Origin: Cytophagaceae bacterium
Lineage (GTDB): Bacteria; Bacteroidota; Bacteroidia; Cytophagales; Cytophagaceae
Direction of reading: 5' to 3'
Length of the DNA: 64,000 nucleotides
NCBI GenBank assembly: GCA_025454925.1
Contig: JALONM010000001.1
Span: 82,175 to 146,174, forward strand
In this document: positions 1 to 8,666 of the stretch, piece by piece
How positions within the stretch are numbered: the first letter of the stretch is position 1
Layout of the letters: the number at the start of each line of letters is the position of its first letter
Made by a program: the position numbers and the translations under genes
Notes under the pieces: model-generated
Databases searched by the model: none
Told to the model about the DNA's origin: nothing
Seen by the model: the letters and a program-made list of their open reading frames with translations, nothing else

Positions 1-401
1 ATTTTGTAAACAACGGTGGTGAACTTTTAGAGTTAAGATATGAATCAGCATTACTTAGCAAACAATTAATTTTGTATACCTCCGTATGTACCTATGGATT
101 TTCTCTAAGCAATAGAAATTCTGATGCAGAACCCCAAGAACAAATAAGAGATAATGAAAATAGGGTGAACATTCAATGCTATCCGCAGCCCTTCGAACAT
201 ACCACTACTATTTCTTCTAAGAATGGTACATCCATTTCCTCAGTTAAAATAATAAATGCTGCAGGTGTTGAAATTTATTCGAATTCCGATATCAACACTT
301 CATCACTCATCATTGGAGAAGAATTACAACCAGGAGTATTTACGGCTATAATTGATACTGACCAAGGTTCGCAAATGATTCGATTGGTAAAAATTAAATA
401 A
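1..401 (+). CDS. C-terminal end of a T9SS-secreted protein (5' truncated by window)
   Basis: The frame is open from base 3 to the stop at 399-401, so this is the 3' end of a gene that starts before the window. The first in-frame start-like codon is a TTG at 72, but the open frame upstream argues for a truncated gene. The last ~75 residues form a T9SS type A-like sorting domain: a PQPFEHTTT motif in the usual YPNPF-T position, short alternating beta strands, a LQPGVFTAII segment matching the usual LxxGxYxxxI, and a basic KIK end. In this family the domain directs export across the outer membrane and is then removed. The tail resembles that of the protein at 8667-12944 (also PQPFE) more than those of the next two genes. 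Only 4 nt separate it from the next gene, so they are probably co-transcribed. The passenger function cannot be seen. Confidence 0.8.
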   Translation, partial: FVNNGGELLELRYESALLSKQLILYTSVCTYGFSLSNRNSDAEPQEQIRDNENRVNIQCYPQPFEHTTTISSKNGTSISSVKIINAAGVEIYSNSDINTSSLIIGEELQPGVFTAIIDTDQGSQMIRLVKIK

Positions 402-405
402 AACT

Positions 406-3400
406 ATGAAACATCTATTCAAAACTCATTTGTGGGGATATTACTTTGTTTTAATTTTCTCCATACAAACTAGTTATGCTCAGCGTTTTATTCAACTCAT
501 GAATGATCCGAATGTTTCGTTCGACCAAGTCAAAAAAGAAGCAGATGCCCACTTCAAATTAAATGGCACTGGTAAAGGGCAAGGATATAAAGTTTATAAA
601 CGGTGGGAACACGAAAAACTTCTTTCTCAAAAGCCAGATGGTTCTTTTCAATCGAAAGAAGAATTTTTAAAAGAATGTGATAAGCTTCCCAAAAAATCGA
701 ATGGGGCTAAAAATGCGAAGGTGGGAAATGTATACCGAGAGCTCGGCCCAAAAGGATTTACTGTAACTTCCGGCTATGCTCCTGGAATGGGGAGAATAAC
801 GTCCATTTGTGTTGACCCTCAAAATGCTAATACCATTTATGCCGCTGGAACAGGCGGAGTATGGAAAACAACCAATAACAGTACTTCATGGACTCCTCTT
901 ACCGATCATTTAGCGGCTGTATATTCGAACGCAGTAGCAGTTCAACCAGGCAACTCGAACGTTGTAATAATTGGAATAAAAGATCAGGGGATAATGAAAT
1001 CTACTAACGGTGGTAGTACGTTTGTGGCAACCAATATCACTTTTGGAGATCCATATAAAATCATTTTTCATCCTAACACACCTACCATTGTTTTGGTTGC
1101 CAGCAGCACAGGTTTGTATCGGTCAACCGATGCGGGCTCTACCTTTACTCAAATTATTTCTGGGTTATTTAATGACGTTGACTTTAAGCCAGGAGACCCA
1201 AGCACTGTGTACACTTGTGGCAATAGTTTTTTCAGATCCATTGACACCGGACTCAACTTTACCCAAATCACGGCTGGCATTAGTACCTTCGGGCGTTCGT
1301 TCTTAGCAGTTTCCCCTGCCAATGCAGCTTATGTTTACCTGGTTCAAGCAGAAGGAGGTGCACTCGGATATATTTATCGCTCTACAAACAGTGGTCTTAC
1401 CTTCCAAACAAGACTAGATGCAGATCCACTAAATGGAACCAATTATTTAAACGGAAATCCGTCTTTATTTGGAGGACAAGCTAACTACGACCTGGCCATT
1501 ACGATGTCGCCAACAGATGCAGAAACTATATTGATAGGAGGAATCAATATTTGGAAATCAACCAATGGTGGTACCTCCTTTTTTCAACAAACGGAATGGA
1601 CGTATGGAAACGCCATTGGATATGTCCATCCCGACATTCACGCCTTGGAATGGGTCAATGGCATTATTTATACAGGTAGCGATGGAGGCATTTTTAGAAG
1701 TGCTAACGGTGGCGATGACTGGACAGATATGAGCAAGGGCATAGGTAACAGAGAATTTTATCGAATCGGGGGAATAGAATCCGATCCTTATTATATCGGA
1801 GGAGGCTCTCAAGATAATGGTCAAAGTCTATTACTTACCAATGATGTAAACAACTGGAGAGAATGGTTTGGTGCAGACGGTATGGAAGTCGTGATTGATT
1901 ACAACAATAAAAACAATATTTATGCTTGTGTGCAAAATGGGGAAGTTTGGAAATCAAACGATGGTGGCATGTCTTACATAAAAGGTGGCGTTCCACCTGG
2001 TACCGGAGATTGGAATACACCGCTCTTAATGGATCCGGTAAATCCATCTACGTTATATATCGCATATGAAGATATGTGGAAATCTACAGATGGAGCAAAT
2101 ACCTGGGTAAAAATCTCCAATGTAAGCGATGGCTTTAGCGACATGAAAGCCGCAGCCATTGCACCAAGCAACAATCAAGTGATGTATATGGGCAGGCAAA
2201 ATCAAATGTGGGTAACACGCAATGGCGGCACCAACTGGACCAATATATCTGCAGGTCTTTTCGACAATATAAACTATATAAGCATCCATCCTACCGACCC
2301 TAACCGGGTAGTTGTATCAACTAATTTTACCATCTTTCAAACAAGCAATGGAGGCCAATCCTGGAACGTTATAAGTTATAATTTACCGTATATTCAAAAG
2401 CGTTGTGTACTCTATCAGCGAGGTCCTGAAGACATCATCTATGTTGGCTTGCAAGTTGGAGTATTCTACTTAAGACCCAATACCACCACCTGGGTGGAGT
2501 ATTACGATGGATTGCCCAACGTACCCGTTTCAGAATTAGACATCAACTATTCCATCAATCGATTGCGGGTTGCCACTTATGGAAGAGGTTTGTGGGAAGC
2601 ACCATTAATCAGAAACGCCAACACCTTACCTACTGTATCAATTACAGCACCCACGAATGGATCCAGCTACACTTCGCCAGCAGCAATTACGATCAATGCT
2701 TCGGCAAGCGATGCCGATGGAACCATAACTCGAGTAGAATTCTTCAACGGAGCAACCAAGTTGGGCGAAGATCTGACAGTACCTTATTCTTTTGTATGGA
2801 ATATAAGCACTTCAGGTACCTACCAACTAACAGCCATTGCGACCGATAATGCCGGAGGAACCAGAACTTCGACAGCAGTTGCTGTCACTGTTAGTTCTGG
2901 TGCTACTCAAACTCCTTACGGAGGAATTGCAGCAGCCATTCCCGGAACTATACGAATTTCCAACTATGATTTAGGTGGACAAAACATTGCTTACTTCGAT
3001 GGCACAGCAGGAAACAGCGGAGGAAGTTACAGAACCGATGATGTGGATTTACAAGCTTGCTCTGAAGGAGGGTTTAATGTTGCCTGGGTGGCAGCCTCGG
3101 AGTGGCTAGAGTATACCGTTAATGTCTCGCAAACGGGATCGTATAATTGTTCCCTAAGAGTGGCTACTCCAATGGCTGCACGCACACTTCGTCTTTATTT
3201 AAACAATAATCCCATTACAGCAAGCATTACTGCTCCCAATACTGGTGGCTGGCAAAGTTGGCAAACTCTGGTGGTACCCAACATTTCACTCACTCAAGGT
3301 ACGTCGGTAATGCGAGTCACTTTTGAAACCGGCGACATAAATATGTCGTACCTAACGTTTAGCGCCAATGCAACAAGCCAAACGCCTTATGGGGGCATAG

Positions 3401-4131
3401 TAAAAGCAATACCCGGAAAAATTGAAGCGGAAGAATACGACTTAGGAGGACAAACAATAGCCTTTAATGATTTAACTACTGGAAATTCTGGTGGGGCTTT
3501 CCGCACCGATGCTGTCGATATTGAAAACTGTTCAGAAGGAACGTTTAATATTGCATACACAGGAGCTGGAGAATGGCTGGAGTATACCGCGAATGTAAGT
3601 GCCACGGGTGTTTACACCATTCAATTCAGAGTGGCAACTCCTATTGCAGGAAGACAGATTCGACTGGACGTAGATGGGACGCCTGTATCAGGTACGGTAA
3701 CCATTCCTGCCACTGGAGGATGGCAATCCTGGCAAACCGTATCCGTGCCAAACATTTCTCTCACCACAGGAACTAAAGTTCTTCGTTTAAATTTCTTAAC
3801 AAGCGATGTCAATGTAAACTTCATCCAATTTGTTCGAAACACAAGCATCAGAGATGCTTCGGAAGCTGAACAATCAACAATTCAGCAGATTTTAATATTC
3901 CCGAATCCTGTTTCTGATGTATTGCAAATTACCGGAAAAAAAGGAAGCGATTCCGAGATAGAAATTCAGGTATTAAACGCACTGGGTGAAGTACTTTTGC
4001 GACAAACCGCTCAAGCACCCGAAGGAATTTTCAACTCCAACTTATCTTGCAAAGGACTTGATGAGGGTGTGTATTTTATAAAAATAATTTCAGGCAAAGA
4101 GTTTAAAATAGAAAAATTTATCAAGCAATAA
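406..4131 (+). CDS. Secreted BNR/sortilin-like beta-propeller protein with Ig, two CBM6 and T9SS sorting domain
   Basis: This 1241-residue protein has a signal peptide (1-26, ending SYAQ). A short N-terminal module follows with MNDPN, GTGKG-GYK and KRWEHEKLL motifs. From ~100 to ~735 there are repeated WKSTDGG/STNGGxSW-type blades, as in BNR/VPS10 (sortilin) propellers. Next come a bacterial Ig-like domain (~741-831, ASDADG and VEFFNG motifs), two CBM6-like carbohydrate-binding domains (~834-990 and ~992-1145, each with EWLEYTV/EWLEYTA and GGWQSWQT motifs) and a T9SS type A sorting domain (~1161-1241, FPNPVSD to IEKFIKQ). It is probably a cell-surface or secreted polysaccharide-binding protein; I see no glycosidase catalytic signature. 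It is a close paralog of the next gene and shares its N-terminal half with the third. The ATG lies 4 nt after the upstream stop. Confidence 0.9.
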   Translation: MKHLFKTHLWGYYFVLIFSIQTSYAQRFIQLMNDPNVSFDQVKKEADAHFKLNGTGKGQGYKVYKRWEHEKLLSQKPDGSFQSKEEFLKECDKLPKKSNGAKNAKVGNVYRELGPKGFTVTSGYAPGMGRITSICVDPQNANTIYAAGTGGVWKTTNNSTSWTPLTDHLAAVYSNAVAVQPGNSNVVIIGIKDQGIMKSTNGGSTFVATNITFGDPYKIIFHPNTPTIVLVASSTGLYRSTDAGSTFTQIISGLFNDVDFKPGDPSTVYTCGNSFFRSIDTGLNFTQITAGISTFGRSFLAVSPANAAYVYLVQAEGGALGYIYRSTNSGLTFQTRLDADPLNGTNYLNGNPSLFGGQANYDLAITMSPTDAETILIGGINIWKSTNGGTSFFQQTEWTYGNAIGYVHPDIHALEWVNGIIYTGSDGGIFRSANGGDDWTDMSKGIGNREFYRIGGIESDPYYIGGGSQDNGQSLLLTNDVNNWREWFGADGMEVVIDYNNKNNIYACVQNGEVWKSNDGGMSYIKGGVPPGTGDWNTPLLMDPVNPSTLYIAYEDMWKSTDGANTWVKISNVSDGFSDMKAAAIAPSNNQVMYMGRQNQMWVTRNGGTNWTNISAGLFDNINYISIHPTDPNRVVVSTNFTIFQTSNGGQSWNVISYNLPYIQKRCVLYQRGPEDIIYVGLQVGVFYLRPNTTTWVEYYDGLPNVPVSELDINYSINRLRVATYGRGLWEAPLIRNANTLPTVSITAPTNGSSYTSPAAITINASASDADGTITRVEFFNGATKLGEDLTVPYSFVWNISTSGTYQLTAIATDNAGGTRTSTAVAVTVSSGATQTPYGGIAAAIPGTIRISNYDLGGQNIAYFDGTAGNSGGSYRTDDVDLQACSEGGFNVAWVAASEWLEYTVNVSQTGSYNCSLRVATPMAARTLRLYLNNNPITASITAPNTGGWQSWQTLVVPNISLTQGTSVMRVTFETGDINMSYLTFSANATSQTPYGGIVKAIPGKIEAEEYDLGGQTIAFNDLTTGNSGGAFRTDAVDIENCSEGTFNIAYTGAGEWLEYTANVSATGVYTIQFRVATPIAGRQIRLDVDGTPVSGTVTIPATGGWQSWQTVSVPNISLTTGTKVLRLNFLTSDVNVNFIQFVRNTSIRDASEAEQSTIQQILIFPNPVSDVLQITGKKGSDSEIEIQVLNALGEVLLRQTAQAPEGIFNSNLSCKGLDEGVYFIKIISGKEFKIEKFIKQ

Positions 4132-4147
4132 TTAAAACCGAACTTCT

Positions 4148-4165
4148 CAATAGAAATTCTTCTAT
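4148..4165. repeat. Copy 1 of a short element shared with 8626-8643
   Basis: Eighteen bases identical to 8626-8643, containing the inverted repeat ATAGAA-ATTC-TTCTAT. Weaker similarity continues for about 30 bp to the right (…TCGG-TAAAAA…). It lies 16 nt after the stop of the first propeller gene. Confidence 0.6.
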
Positions 4166-4209
4166 GTAGAAATGTCGGATAAAAATTTCTTACTATCCTA
4201 AATCAAATG

Positions 4210-4245
4210 GTCTGTGCGTTTCTTGGAAAACGTGCAGACTTTTTT
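4210..4245 (+). terminator. Rho-independent terminator of the 406-4131 gene
   Basis: Arms at 4210-4221 and 4228-4239 pair at 10 of 12 positions (GTCTG and CGTTT against AAACG and CAGAC) and are followed by six T. It is about 80 nt past the stop. Confidence 0.75.
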
Positions 4246-4734
4246 ATTTATAAAAAGTACCTACAAGTACCAACCCTAGGCAACCCTTTATAAATTTTGA
4301 TCTTGACAAAAGCAAATTTAATTGCTAAACCAAATCTATTTAAAACCATTCACCTCCACGGGCAGCTTCATCGCGGTTGGGCATCGAAAAGAATTTATTC
4401 AAGTCCGTTTTATTCTGAAGCTATTGATTTTAGTATTCGTTTCACTATTGAAGATTTTCTATGGAGAAATAAGGATTACAACAATTGTTCGTAGTACTTC
4501 CAGTTAAACCCGGAGATCTGATTTTTATTAAGCTTTACCAACTCGCAATCCATTCATCATTTCACTTTTTATAGATACTAATTACCATTAGAACTACATA
4601 TTTCTTTTAATACAATAATGTAATCCACTTCATTAACACTATGATAATAATTAGAAAATAACATAGTTAGATGAAATGAGATTTACAATAGTAAAACAAT
4701 CATATAAATTGATATTCTAAAAACAAATGATACT
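4246..4734. other. Intergenic region without a supported gene
   Basis: About 490 nt of AT-rich sequence between two paralogous genes. Two overlapping short reading frames near 4297-4507 have no recognisable domain, signal peptide or ribosome binding site and are not called. The promoter of the next gene should lie here, but I could not find an exact TAnnTTTG box. Confidence 0.5.
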
Positions 4735-7700
4735 ATGATAATCCCAACAAGATTAATATTAGTGTGCAGTGGATTGCTATGCATACTCTGCGCACCCATG
4801 TTGCACGCGCAACGATTCATCGAAATGATGAACGATCCGAATGCCGATTTTTACGAAGTAAAAAAAGAGGCAGAGGAATATTTTAAAATTCATGGCACCG
4901 GAAAGGGCATGGGATACAAAGTCTATAAACGTTGGGAGCATGAAAAATTGCTAACCCGAAATTCGGACGGAAAATTTATGTCTCAAGACCAGCTCTGGCA
5001 AGAATATGAAAAAATAAAAACGCAACGCAAAGCAGCCCCTAAAAATGCCAAAGTTGGGAATGTATACAGAGAACTTGGTCCCCGCGGATATACCATAACG
5101 TCCCACTATTCTCCAGGCATGGGAAGAATGACCTCCATTTGTGTAGATCCTCAAACTGCTACCACCATATATGCCGCTGGAGTAGGCGGTGTTTGGAAAA
5201 CAACGAATAATGGAACATCCTGGAACCCCTTAACCGATCATTTGCCGAATGTGTATTCCAATGCTGTAGCCGTGCAACCGGGTAATTCCAATTTGGTTAT
5301 AATAGGGATCCGAGATCATGGGATCCTTAAATCTACTAATGGTGGAGCTTCATTTCAAGCCAGCAATATCGGCAATGGTAATCCAACGAAAATAATTTTC
5401 CATCCCACTAATCCCTCTATCGTTTTAGTGGCTGCAGATAACGGCATTTATTATTCGAATAATGCAGGAACGTCCTTTGTACAGGTAAATGCCAATTTCG
5501 TAACGGATATTGATTTCAAACCTGGCGATCCTTCTATTGTATATGCCTGCGGCAGAGCATTCTTTCGTTCAATCAATGGCGGAAATTCCTTTACACAAAT
5601 CACAGCTGGAATCAACACCTTTGATCGCTCCTTTCTGGCCGTTACGCCTGCCAATCCCAATTACGTATACGTAGTGCAAGCCCGAGGAAGTGGCTTAGGA
5701 TACATATACCGGTCAAACAACAGCGGTGTATCCTTTGAAACCCGACTTAATGCTAACCCAACTCAAGGCACGAACTACTTTAATTACAACGTATTTCAGG
5801 AAGGCGGACAAGCCTGGTACGATATGGCCATCACAGCCTCCCCTACCGATGCCGAAACCCTTATTATTGGCGGAATTAATCTTTGGAAATCGACCAACGG
5901 AGGAACAAGCTTTTTTCAACAAACCGACTGGCTCTGGAATAATTCTTTTGGATATGTGCATGCTGACATCCATGCCCTGGAATGGATAAACGGAACTGTA
6001 TATTGCGGAAGCGACGGTGGTATTTTCAGAAGCACCAACGGCGGTGATGACTGGAGCAATATAAGCATGGGCATCGGAAACCGTGAATTCTACCGAATAG
6101 GAGGCATTGAATCAGATCCCTATTACATTGGAGGCGGATCACAAGACAATGGCCAAAGTTTACTTCTTACAAACAACGTAAACAACTGGCGGGAATGGGC
6201 AGGTGCCGACGGAATGGAAGTAGTCATTGACTATAATAATAAAAACAACATATACGGTTGTCTTCAATTTGGTGGTACATGGAAATCTACAGATGGCGGA
6301 ATGTCTTTTAACGGGCTTACCATGCCTAGTTCAGGTGCCTGGATTACTCCTCTATTAATGGATCCGGTAAATTCATCTACAATTTACGCTGCCTTTGAAG
6401 ATATGTGGAAATCGACCAACGGTGGTAACTCCTGGACTAAAATTTCTTCCGTTGGAGATGGATTTAGCGATATGGAAGCCGCTGCAATTGCCCCCAGCAA
6501 CAATCAGATACTCTACATGGGACGTCAAAACAGAATTTGGGTCACACGCAACGGAGGCACCAGTTGGACTGAAATTTCAACAGGAATCTATGGATACCTC
6601 AACTACATTAGTGTGCATCCGAATGATCCGAACCGGGTAACCGTTTCTACTGGGGATGCTGTATTCACAAGCACCAACGGCGGTCAAAACTGGACGAACA
6701 TCAATTATAATTTACCTGCCTTACCCAAGCGTTGCGTATTGCATCAACGCAGTCCGGAAGATATTATCTACGTTGGCTTACAAGTTGGCGTTTTCTACCT
6801 GAGACCCGGCACTACTACTTGGGTAGAATATTTCGATGGGTTACCGAATGTCCCTGTATCGGAAATGGAAATCAATTATTCCATCGGACAATTGCGTGTC
6901 GCTACGTCTGGTCGTGGACTCTGGGAAGCACCAATCATTCAAAGTCCTAATCTTCGTCCATCGGTAGCCATCACCTCGCCTGCGAACGGAGCCTCGTTCA
7001 ATGCTCCTGCCACGGTAAACATCAGTGCCAATGCCAGCGATGCCGACGGCACCATTAGCAAAGTAGAATTCTTTGCAGGTGCTACCAAAATTGGTGAAGA
7101 CCTAACTGCGCCATATTCTTTAAACTGGAACAACGTATCGGCTGGTTCGTATGCACTAACAGCCGTAGCAACGGACAATCGCAATGCCAATACGACATCT
7201 GCAAGTGTGAACATTACGGTCTCTGCCATTCAAAACCAACTTCCCTTCAGTGGCGCACCAGCAGCCATTCCCGGAACTATTAAAGCTTCCGATTATGATT
7301 TGGGCGGTGAAGGAATCGCATTCCATGATCTTTCCGCTGGAAATGCAGGTGGACAATACCGCACGGATGGCGTTGACCTGGAAGCCTGCAGCGAAGGTGG
7401 ATTTAATGTTGGTTGGATTGAAACCGGAGAATGGCTGGAATATACCGTGCAGATAACGCAAACAGCCACTTACACCGCTTCAGTCAGACTTTCATCCCCC
7501 AATCAGGGTGGCACGTTAAGCATCAGCCTGAATGGTAATACACTTGCCAACGCTGTAGCGGTACCTCAAACCGGCGGCTGGCAGAATTGGCAATCGGTAT
7601 CCATTCCAAACCTGAATCTAAGCCAGGGATCTGGTGTATTACGAATTAGCATGAACAGCAATGCGTTTAATATTTCAAGCATTCAATTCAGCCTGAATAG

Positions 7701-8466
7701 TCCGGTTCAAAGCCCCTTTGGTGGCGTTGTCAAATCAATTCCAGGACGCATTGAAGCCGAAGAATACGATTTAGGTGGACCAGATATTGCTTACAACGAT
7801 CTTTCGGCGGGCAATGCAGGAAATACCTTCCGTACTGATGCCGTTGATATCGAAAATTGCTCCGAGGGAGGCTACAACGTTGGCTGGGTTTCTCCTGGTG
7901 AGTGGTTGGAATACACGGTTCAAGTAGCGGCTACTGGAACATATGCCTTACAGCTTCGAGTAGCAGCGCTGGCCAACGACCGACAAGTGCAGGTGCTCGC
8001 CGATGGTCAGGCCATTACGGGAATTGTTTCTATTCCTGCCACTGGTTGGTGGCAAAATTGGCAAACAGTAAACGTACCTTCTGTGTACTTAACAGCTGGA
8101 CAAAAAATCCTGCGTGTGAATTTCCTAAACAACGATGTCAACATAAACTACCTTCAGTTTGTTAGCGGGGCTGTTGCTCAAAAAGTAGAAAATACAAGCG
8201 AAGAAGAGGAAGAGAATAGCTCATTCAACTTGTACCCTAATCCTGTAACCGAAAAATTACACATCAATGGAAACGCATATGAGTCGGCTATGGTGGAAAT
8301 TCAGGTGCTCAATACGGTCGGCAAGATCCTGATGACAGAAACAATTCCTTCTCAACAGAATACCTACGCGCATGTTATTTCCTGCAAGGATCTAAGCAGT
8401 GGTGTTTATTACTTAAAAGTAAATTCAGGCGGCATTATTCGAATAGAGAAATTCATCAAGCAATAA
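4735..8466 (+). CDS. Secreted BNR/sortilin-like beta-propeller protein with Ig, two CBM6 and T9SS sorting domain (paralog 2)
   Basis: This 1243-residue protein has the same architecture and almost the same length as 406-4131: signal peptide (1-26, ending LHAQ), the RFIEMMNDPN / GTGKG-GYK / KRWEHEKLL N-terminal module, propeller blades (~100-735), one Ig domain (~741-830), two CBM6-like domains (~835-990 and ~992-1150) and a T9SS sorting domain (~1163-1243, YPNPVTEK to IEKFIKQ). The block GGIESDPYYIGGGSQDNGQS is identical in both and nearly so in the third paralog, so it is probably structural or functional. An acidic run (EEEEEN) precedes the sorting domain. It probably arose by tandem duplication. 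Surface polysaccharide binding is the likely role; no catalytic site is recognisable. A 600-nt gap separates it from its upstream paralog and each has its own terminator. Confidence 0.9.
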   Translation: MIIPTRLILVCSGLLCILCAPMLHAQRFIEMMNDPNADFYEVKKEAEEYFKIHGTGKGMGYKVYKRWEHEKLLTRNSDGKFMSQDQLWQEYEKIKTQRKAAPKNAKVGNVYRELGPRGYTITSHYSPGMGRMTSICVDPQTATTIYAAGVGGVWKTTNNGTSWNPLTDHLPNVYSNAVAVQPGNSNLVIIGIRDHGILKSTNGGASFQASNIGNGNPTKIIFHPTNPSIVLVAADNGIYYSNNAGTSFVQVNANFVTDIDFKPGDPSIVYACGRAFFRSINGGNSFTQITAGINTFDRSFLAVTPANPNYVYVVQARGSGLGYIYRSNNSGVSFETRLNANPTQGTNYFNYNVFQEGGQAWYDMAITASPTDAETLIIGGINLWKSTNGGTSFFQQTDWLWNNSFGYVHADIHALEWINGTVYCGSDGGIFRSTNGGDDWSNISMGIGNREFYRIGGIESDPYYIGGGSQDNGQSLLLTNNVNNWREWAGADGMEVVIDYNNKNNIYGCLQFGGTWKSTDGGMSFNGLTMPSSGAWITPLLMDPVNSSTIYAAFEDMWKSTNGGNSWTKISSVGDGFSDMEAAAIAPSNNQILYMGRQNRIWVTRNGGTSWTEISTGIYGYLNYISVHPNDPNRVTVSTGDAVFTSTNGGQNWTNINYNLPALPKRCVLHQRSPEDIIYVGLQVGVFYLRPGTTTWVEYFDGLPNVPVSEMEINYSIGQLRVATSGRGLWEAPIIQSPNLRPSVAITSPANGASFNAPATVNISANASDADGTISKVEFFAGATKIGEDLTAPYSLNWNNVSAGSYALTAVATDNRNANTTSASVNITVSAIQNQLPFSGAPAAIPGTIKASDYDLGGEGIAFHDLSAGNAGGQYRTDGVDLEACSEGGFNVGWIETGEWLEYTVQITQTATYTASVRLSSPNQGGTLSISLNGNTLANAVAVPQTGGWQNWQSVSIPNLNLSQGSGVLRISMNSNAFNISSIQFSLNSPVQSPFGGVVKSIPGRIEAEEYDLGGPDIAYNDLSAGNAGNTFRTDAVDIENCSEGGYNVGWVSPGEWLEYTVQVAATGTYALQLRVAALANDRQVQVLADGQAITGIVSIPATGWWQNWQTVNVPSVYLTAGQKILRVNFLNNDVNINYLQFVSGAVAQKVENTSEEEEENSSFNLYPNPVTEKLHINGNAYESAMVEIQVLNTVGKILMTETIPSQQNTYAHVISCKDLSSGVYYLKVNSGGIIRIEKFIKQ

Positions 8467-8504
8467 TTTTCTCGGAAATAGAATTCGATTTATTACACTA
8501 AAAA

Positions 8505-8534
8505 AAAGGACTGTCTCTTTCGAGACAGTCCTTT
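8505..8534. terminator. Strong hairpin terminator between convergent genes
   Basis: A perfect 13-bp inverted repeat (8505-8517 and 8522-8534, loop TTTC) is flanked by A on the left and T on the right. It can end the 4735-8466 transcript and possibly leftward transcription from 8667-12944. Confidence 0.85.
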
Positions 8535-8625
8535 ACTTTTCATGACCATCGCATAGGCAGTGTGCGATGAAAGAATTGTATCAACAAAAAAACGTTAGAT
8601 CCTGTTCATTTTAACTTAACCTTTC

Positions 8626-8643
8626 CAATAGAAATTCTTCTAT
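8626..8643. repeat. Copy 2 of the short element shared with 4148-4165
   Basis: Identical to 4148-4165 over 18 bases, with looser matching on the right-hand side. It lies 23 nt beyond the 3' end of the minus-strand propeller gene. Both copies therefore sit just downstream of genes of the same family. Confidence 0.6.
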
Positions 8644-8666
8644 ACAAAATATCGGTTAAAAAGATT

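Noticed and set aside
4297..4507. Two overlapping short frames in the gap between the propeller paralogs
   Set aside because: No domain, signal peptide or ribosome site; AT-rich spacer.
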